DNA of 11,355 nucleotides, taken from the NCBI GenBank assembly GCA_943325515.2, contig CALPPS020000079.1, positions 1-11,355 on the forward strand, given 5' to 3'. Positions 7,273 through 11,355 of this stretch are shown here, in pieces (the stretch's first letter is position 1; each line of letters starts with the position of its first letter). The position numbers and the translations under genes are program-made. Source of the DNA: Flavobacterium psychrophilum (GTDB taxonomy: Bacteria; Bacteroidota; Bacteroidia; Flavobacteriales; Flavobacteriaceae). The notes beneath the pieces were generated by a model. That model searched no databases. It was not told where the DNA came from and was given only the letters and a program-made list of their open reading frames with translations.

Positions 7273-9741
7273 ATGCATTATAATTATAATAAACCTTACA
7301 TTAAATTCAAATCTCTATTTTTTTTTGTTGTTCTTTTGTTTTGTTCGGCTGTGTCCTTTTCACAGGAAACAAGTCCTACCTCTATTACTGGTCAAGTAAT
7401 GGATGATGCCAATGAAATACCTGTTGAAAATGCCATTGTTAAATTAATTGCGGTAAAAGACTCTACACAAGTTTTTAGTAAAGTAACTGATTTTGAGGGG
7501 AAATTTGAAATAAGTGCCAAAATTAAAGGTAGTTATTATCTCAAAATTAATTTGATAGGCTATGAGTCTAAAAAAGTAAATGTTAAAGTTGATGGAAAAA
7601 GCAGTTCTATAGCACTTGGAGAAATCAAAATTAAAAGTTCCTCTATTAATTTGGATGAAGTTAAGATTGAAGGCAATTATAAATTGAAGATTGATGTAGA
7701 TAAAAAAATATACCGCATAGATGCCAACGCTGTTAGTGCAAACGGAACTGCTGGAGATATTTTACAAAATATTCCCTCGGTCTTTGTGAATCAAAATGGG
7801 TCGGTGACATTGAGAGGTGGTAGGGTCAAAATATACATTAACGGTAAACCAAGCGGCATATTAGGAATAAGTCGTTCTCAAATTCTGGATTATATTCCGG
7901 CAAGTTTAATTGAAAGTATAGAAGTCATTAACGATCCATCGGCTAAGTATGATGCTGACGGCAGCAGTGGTATTATCAATATTATATTAAAAAATCAAAA
8001 AAAACCAGGTATTAACGGTTTGATAACAGTGAGTGCAGGTACTTTAGATCGGTATAATGGTTCGGCAAATTTCAGTTTTAATTATGGCAAATTAAGTTTG
8101 TTTACTTCTTATGATGTTAAAAGCGTCAATATGGAAACATGGGAATCTAAAGACCGAACTACTGACCAACAAGGTGTCATCAAACATGTTAATCAAGACA
8201 GGGATTTTTGGAGTAAAACCAATAATCAAAATTTCAGGTTCAGAGGTGAATATGCATTCAGTAAAAAAAGTGTCTTGGGATTTTCATATTTAAACTCAAA
8301 AACTATCGACAAGGATTTGAATAATTTTAAATATGAACAGCTTGATGAGTCATTTGCATTAACTGATTTGTATAATAGAAGAATCAACGAAAAGGATCAT
8401 GATAATTCTAATAACTTCACTTTAAATTATACCAAAAAGTTCAAAAAACCACAACAACAGTTGACTTCTGATTTATTTTATTCTAAAGGAACTGAGAATA
8501 CTTTAGGAGATATTTATCAGCAATATTTTAACCTGGACGGTACTCCTTCAACACAGCTTCCAGGAATTTCAAATACCTATAATTTTAACACAGAAACAAA
8601 TTTAGTAGGTCAACTAGATTATGACCAACCCTTGGCCAAGAAAGCAAAAATGGAAATGGGAATTAAAATCCGTTCCAAAAAAACGGAAGCTTCCTATAGA
8701 TTAGACAATTACTATCAACCCCTGGATATTTATATAACAGACCCATTAATTACCAATGATTTCAGATATGATTTAATGGTTAATGCAGGTTATGTTACTT
8801 ATAGGAATAAAGTAAATAATTTTAGCTATAAAATAGGAGCAAGAGTAGAACAGACCCACATAAAATTTGATGTCACAAATGGTAGTGTTAATAATGAATT
8901 TAACTATACTGATTTGTTCCCAAGTGTTCATTTGTTGGAAGAATTTAAAAATAATAATAAGTTAACCTTACGGTACAGTCGAAGAATAGACAGACCTGCT
9001 TTCAGGGAAATAAGTCCGCTACAACAATTTAATGATCCATTCTTTTTAAATAAAGGAAATCCAAATTTGTTACCAGAGTATACCAATTCATTTGACCTTA
9101 CCCACACCAAATCATGGAAGCAAAGCTCTATAAGTGGTAGTCTTTATTACAGATATTCTACAGGAACAATTCAGAAAATAGTAATATTAAAACCTGATGG
9201 TGTTACTGAAACTAATTATCAAAACTTGAATAGCTCTAAAGACATAGGAATAGAAATCAATGCTTATTTTCAATTGTATAAATGGTGGAAAATCAATTCA
9301 AGCTTGAATTATTACAAAAATATTATTGATGGCACTAACGTAGGCGAAGAATTCAAAACAGATCAATATAGTTACAATGGTAAAATGAATAATAATTTTA
9401 CCCCTTGGAAAAAATCAATGCTACAAATCTCTGCTAATTATCAATCACCTACCTTTTCTCCTTTAATAAAAAACTTTGGACAATATTATGTTGATGCTTC
9501 TTTCAAACAAGATTTATATAATAAGAAACTAAGTATCAGTATCAGATGCACCGATATTTTCTTAACCCAAAGAAGAAATTATGATTTGATAGGTTCTAAC
9601 TTTTCTGTTAATAGTAGATCTGATCGACAATCTAGAGCTTTGTTCTTTGGAATAACATTTAGACCTTTCAGAAATAATAAAAAAATGGAAGAACAAGAAG
9701 AAGAAGAACAAGACAATGATTCGGAGAAAAATGAAGACTAA
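7273..9741 (+). CDS. TonB-dependent receptor, outer-membrane beta-barrel family
   Basis: The protein is 822 residues. A signal peptide with hydrophobic core FFFVVLLFCSAVSF ends near residue 31. A carboxypeptidase-regulatory-like beta-sandwich follows at about 38-118 (ITGQVMDDANEIPVENA, then GYESKKV). The plug domain lies at about 140-240 (GDILQNIPSV, SVTLRGG, VKIYINGKPSG, IESIEVINDPSAKYDADG, GIINIILK). The remainder to about 800 is barrel, rich in alternating aromatic and polar strands, with YSRRIDRPAFREISP in the middle. The order and the motifs fit the 'outer membrane protein beta-barrel' TonB receptors of Bacteroidetes. The ligand cannot be inferred, since no SusD-like partner or enzyme lies next to it. 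The C-terminus departs from the norm: instead of ending on a final aromatic beta strand it continues into a strongly acidic tail (about 805-822, EEQEEEEQDNDSEKNED). The ATG at 7273 is the only start giving a complete signal peptide; the region before residue 12 is unusually long and tyrosine-rich. Confidence 0.93.
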   Translation: MHYNYNKPYIKFKSLFFFVVLLFCSAVSFSQETSPTSITGQVMDDANEIPVENAIVKLIAVKDSTQVFSKVTDFEGKFEISAKIKGSYYLKINLIGYESKKVNVKVDGKSSSIALGEIKIKSSSINLDEVKIEGNYKLKIDVDKKIYRIDANAVSANGTAGDILQNIPSVFVNQNGSVTLRGGRVKIYINGKPSGILGISRSQILDYIPASLIESIEVINDPSAKYDADGSSGIINIILKNQKKPGINGLITVSAGTLDRYNGSANFSFNYGKLSLFTSYDVKSVNMETWESKDRTTDQQGVIKHVNQDRDFWSKTNNQNFRFRGEYAFSKKSVLGFSYLNSKTIDKDLNNFKYEQLDESFALTDLYNRRINEKDHDNSNNFTLNYTKKFKKPQQQLTSDLFYSKGTENTLGDIYQQYFNLDGTPSTQLPGISNTYNFNTETNLVGQLDYDQPLAKKAKMEMGIKIRSKKTEASYRLDNYYQPLDIYITDPLITNDFRYDLMVNAGYVTYRNKVNNFSYKIGARVEQTHIKFDVTNGSVNNEFNYTDLFPSVHLLEEFKNNNKLTLRYSRRIDRPAFREISPLQQFNDPFFLNKGNPNLLPEYTNSFDLTHTKSWKQSSISGSLYYRYSTGTIQKIVILKPDGVTETNYQNLNSSKDIGIEINAYFQLYKWWKINSSLNYYKNIIDGTNVGEEFKTDQYSYNGKMNNNFTPWKKSMLQISANYQSPTFSPLIKNFGQYYVDASFKQDLYNKKLSISIRCTDIFLTQRRNYDLIGSNFSVNSRSDRQSRALFFGITFRPFRNNKKMEEQEEEEQDNDSEKNED

Positions 9742-9994
9742 TTACTTTTAACTACATCTTTATAAATTTGCAAAAAGCTATTGATACGTTTTAAAAAGCT
9801 TTCTTAGTTTGTACTCATATCAAACCACTTTTGCTAATACTCTACAATTGAAATATCACCAAATTGATCAATGGAAATACTATTAGAAGTATTTAAAAAA
9901 TAATTATATTGCGGTTTAATTTGAGTACACGAAACGGTACACGATTTTATACAAATCAATTACATAAAGGGCTTAATTTCGATAAAATATGAAA
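9742..9994. other. Non-coding stretch left of the tRNA fragment
   Basis: No open frame of credible length exists here on either strand. The sequence is AT-rich. It includes the 8-bp tandem repeats at 9925-9944, an inverted pair GTACTCA (9811-9817) and TGAGTAC (9922-9928), and a short hairpin at 9975-9996. No terminator with a T tract is seen directly after the receptor gene. If the tRNA fragment is an att scar, this would be the end of the inserted element. Confidence 0.5.
9925..9944 (+). repeat. Two direct copies of GTACACGA, 12-bp period
   Basis: GTACACGA occurs at 9925-9932 and again at 9937-9944, with AACG between. It lies about 50 bp from the tRNA fragment. Short direct repeats at this distance from a core site are typical of arm-type binding sites for tyrosine recombinases or their accessory factors. 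The function is inferred from position only. Confidence 0.45.
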
Positions 9995-10036
9995 TTCATA
10001 ACCCTGAGGTCGGGAGTTCAAATCTCCCTCTCGCTA
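9995..10036 (+). other. 3' fragment of a tRNA gene (CAT anticodon), probable integration (att) site
   Basis: The bases lay out as the 3' part of a class I tRNA with correct spacing. The anticodon loop is TTCATAA (9995-10001) with U33 and anticodon CAT. The 3' anticodon stem is CCCTG (10002-10006) and the variable loop AGGTC (10007-10011). The T stem GGGAG (10012-10016), T loop TTCAAAT (10017-10023) and T stem CTCCC (10024-10028) pair perfectly. The 3' acceptor strand is TCTCGCT (10029-10035) and the discriminator is A (10036). CCA is not encoded. The 5' half is absent: no AGCGAGA acceptor strand, no D arm and no CAGGG stem upstream. With a CAT anticodon the parent would be tRNA-Met or tRNA-Ile2; if the identity starts only at CCCTG, the anticodon could be chance. 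Such 3' tRNA pieces are what tyrosine integrases leave at the distal end of an inserted element. Confidence 0.75.
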
Positions 10037-10040
10037 CTCT

Positions 10041-10074
10041 ATAACCCCTTAATATTCAGGTATTAAGGGGTTAT
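10041..10074 (+). terminator. Strong hairpin terminator just downstream of the tRNA fragment
   Basis: A perfect 14-bp inverted repeat (ATAACCCCTTAATA at 10041-10054 and TATTAAGGGGTTAT at 10061-10074) has a 6-nt loop, TTCAGG, and is followed by TTAATTG. It begins 4 nt after the tRNA discriminator base, where a tRNA terminator would sit. It is probably the original terminator of the intact tRNA, which marks the right side as native flank. Confidence 0.75.
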
Positions 10075-10110
10075 TTAATTGTGTTTGAATTAAAGGGTAT
10101 GGATTTGCTC

Positions 10111-10189
10111 AAGTGAGGAAGTTGAGATCTATAGACACGCCAAGCCTTACTACCACTACAAAAAATGAGTTTTTTTTAAGTGAGGAAGT
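10111..10189 (+). repeat. Pair of 12-bp direct repeats AAGTGAGGAAGT
   Basis: AAGTGAGGAAGT occurs at 10111-10122 and 10178-10189, 67 bp apart start to start. The GC-containing core stands out against the AT-rich background. It could be a pair of regulator sites or the trace of a small duplication. Confidence 0.45.
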
Positions 10190-10467
10190 ATTAAAATAAG
10201 GTCAAAAAAAAAGATATAATTAAGACTAAATCAGCCTGCCACTGTTGCTATCACTATATATCTAATCTTACATATTACAATACCCCCATTTCAACAATTT
10301 CAATTAATTTGTTTTTATGCTATAATTAAAAAGGAAGATAAGCCAATATTTAAGCAATTAAATCTTTAATCGTTTATTAAAAATAGATAAAGAATTATTA
10401 TTTACAATTCAATATGCTTATTCAACAACTCAACGTTAACTGATTTTTAATAAACTTATCCATCTTA

Positions 10468-10475
10468 TAAATTTG
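10468..10475 (+). promoter_or_regulatory. Candidate Bacteroidetes -7 box for the second TonB receptor gene
   Basis: TAAATTTG is a full match to the TAnnTTTG consensus, with its last base 21 nt before the ATG at 10497. A T-rich stretch (10444-10448) lies where the -33 element should be, but no clear TTG is seen there. Confidence 0.5.
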
Positions 10476-10496
10476 TGAAAACTTAATTTATAAAAG

Positions 10497-11355
10497 ATGA
10501 AAAAATACTTTATACTATTATTGATTTCAGCAATTTCTTTTGCACAAAACAATAAGCAAAACATCCGTGGAATTGTTATTGATAAATTGTCTCAAACGCC
10601 TATAATTGGTGCAACCGTTCAAATAAATAATTCCGAAATAAAAGCAATTACCGATGAAAATGGGAATTATGTTTTAACCGAAATTACCCCAGAGCGTTAC
10701 GATATTAAAGTTTCCTTTGTAGGTTACAAAGAAGTTGTAATTCCAAATGTAATTGTTACTTCTGGTAAAGAAGTTATTTTGGATATAGCGATGGAAGATG
10801 AATATAAGAAATTAGACGAAATTGTTATAAAAACATCCAATAAAGCTAGTACTATAAATAAGTTAGCCACTGTTAGCGCCAGAACTTTTTCAATGGAAGA
10901 AGTCAATCGTTTTGCAGGCGGAAGAAGTGATGTTGCCCGTTTGGTTGCCAATTTTGCAGGAGTAAGTGCACCTGATGACAGTAGAAATGATATTGTAATT
11001 AGAGGAAATTCACCAGTTGGAGTTTTGTGGCGCATTGACGGAATGAATGTAACCAATCCCAATCATTTTGCATCAGTTGGAACCACTGGTGGAGCGGTAA
11101 GTGCTTTGAATACCAATTTGTTGAAGAATTCCGATTTCTTTACTTCGGCTTTTCCAGCTGAATATGGCAATGCAACTTCTGGCGTTTTTGATATTGGTTT
11201 TAGAAATGGAAATTCTAAAAAGCGAGAAACAACCCTTCAACTTGGAGTAATTACCGGATTGGAAGCCACCACGGAAGGACCTATTAACAAAGAAAAAGGT
11301 TCGTCTTATTTGGTAGGCTATCGGTACAGTTTGGCAGGAGTAGCCCAAGCTCTTG
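10497..11355 (+). CDS. TonB-dependent receptor, N-terminal part (cut by window edge)
   Basis: The frame is open from the ATG at 10497 to the end of the window: 286 residues and part of the next codon. A signal peptide, MKKYFILLLISAISFA, is cleaved before Gln17. A carboxypeptidase-regulatory-like domain covers about 23-100 (IRGIVIDKLSQTPIIGATV, then ITDENGNYVL and FVGYKEV). The plug domain starts near 128 and includes VARLVANFAGVSAPDD, DIVIRGNSP, WRIDGMNVTNPNHF and FPAEYGNATSGVFDI. The barrel begins at about 245. This is the domain order of a TonB-dependent receptor of Bacteroidetes. It belongs to a different branch from the receptor at 7273: the plug motifs differ, and this one keeps the classic RGNSPxGxxWRIDG pattern. 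Its ligand is unknown. Two minus-strand open frames beneath it (10724-11062 and 11073-11348) are shadows. Confidence 0.92.
   Translation, partial: MKKYFILLLISAISFAQNNKQNIRGIVIDKLSQTPIIGATVQINNSEIKAITDENGNYVLTEITPERYDIKVSFVGYKEVVIPNVIVTSGKEVILDIAMEDEYKKLDEIVIKTSNKASTINKLATVSARTFSMEEVNRFAGGRSDVARLVANFAGVSAPDDSRNDIVIRGNSPVGVLWRIDGMNVTNPNHFASVGTTGGAVSALNTNLLKNSDFFTSAFPAEYGNATSGVFDIGFRNGNSKKRETTLQLGVITGLEATTEGPINKEKGSSYLVGYRYSLAGVAQAL

Larger units (their letters stand above)
10075..10496. other. Non-coding upstream region of the second TonB receptor gene
   Basis: No credible gene is seen. Many stops occur in all frames, and A and T runs dominate. It contains a 12-bp direct repeat (10111-10122 and 10178-10189) and, at its right end, the candidate promoter of the receptor gene. 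No riboswitch-like structure was recognised. Confidence 0.5.

Noticed and set aside
7273..9741. SusC-type receptor of a polysaccharide utilisation locus
   Set aside because: No SusD-like lipoprotein or glycoside hydrolase is adjacent, and the plug and barrel motifs fit the general outer-membrane beta-barrel family better.
9900..10036. A complete tRNA gene
   Set aside because: No D arm, 5' acceptor strand or 5' anticodon stem is found upstream. AGGGCT at 9969-9973 region resembles part of the 5' anticodon stem, but it is followed by an unrelated hairpin and preceded by no D arm.
10724..11348. Two minus-strand open frames at the right end
   Set aside because: They are antisense to a clear TonB receptor N-terminus with signal peptide, regulatory-like domain and plug.

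Overview
The window looks like chromosomal DNA of a member of the Bacteroidetes, most likely a Flavobacterium-like genus. The DNA is AT-rich. It encodes a large secreted protein with a type IX secretion (T9SS) C-terminal sorting domain and two TonB-dependent receptors with N-terminal carboxypeptidase-regulatory-like domains. Matches to the Bacteroidetes -7 promoter box (TAnnTTTG) lie before some genes. No name can be given below family level from sequence alone.

Layout. The left edge (2-292, +) holds the C-terminal end of an unidentified protein, convergent with a minus-strand block. In transcription order that block (7068 down to 300) encodes: a 967-residue SBBP-repeat protein exported by T9SS (7068-4165); after 37 nt, a P-loop NTPase of no recognised name (4127-3093); overlapping it by 11 nt, an ABC exporter half-transporter with a degenerate ATPase domain (3103-1427); and, with its own candidate promoter, an exported isoaspartyl peptidase/L-asparaginase (1352-300). 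A 204-bp divergent intergenic region (7069-7272) separates this block from a plus-strand TonB-dependent receptor of the outer-membrane beta-barrel family (7273-9741).

Between 9742 and 10496 there is no credible gene. This stretch contains the 3' part of a tRNA with a CAT anticodon (9995-10036): 3' anticodon stem, variable loop, T arm and 3' acceptor strand, without its 5' half. A strong terminator hairpin follows (10041-10074), and a tandem pair of 8-bp repeats precedes it (9925-9944). This is the pattern left at the distal end of an element integrated into a tRNA gene. If so, DNA to the left belongs to, or once belonged to, an integrated element, and DNA from about 10037 rightwards is the original chromosome. 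No integrase gene is in view. A second TonB-dependent receptor starts at 10497 and runs off the right edge.

How the genes may work together: the receptors and the SBBP protein act at or outside the outer membrane, and the peptidase is exported. The P-loop NTPase and ABC exporter are tightly coupled and are the best candidate for an undescribed functional pair. Their substrate cannot be read from the sequence.
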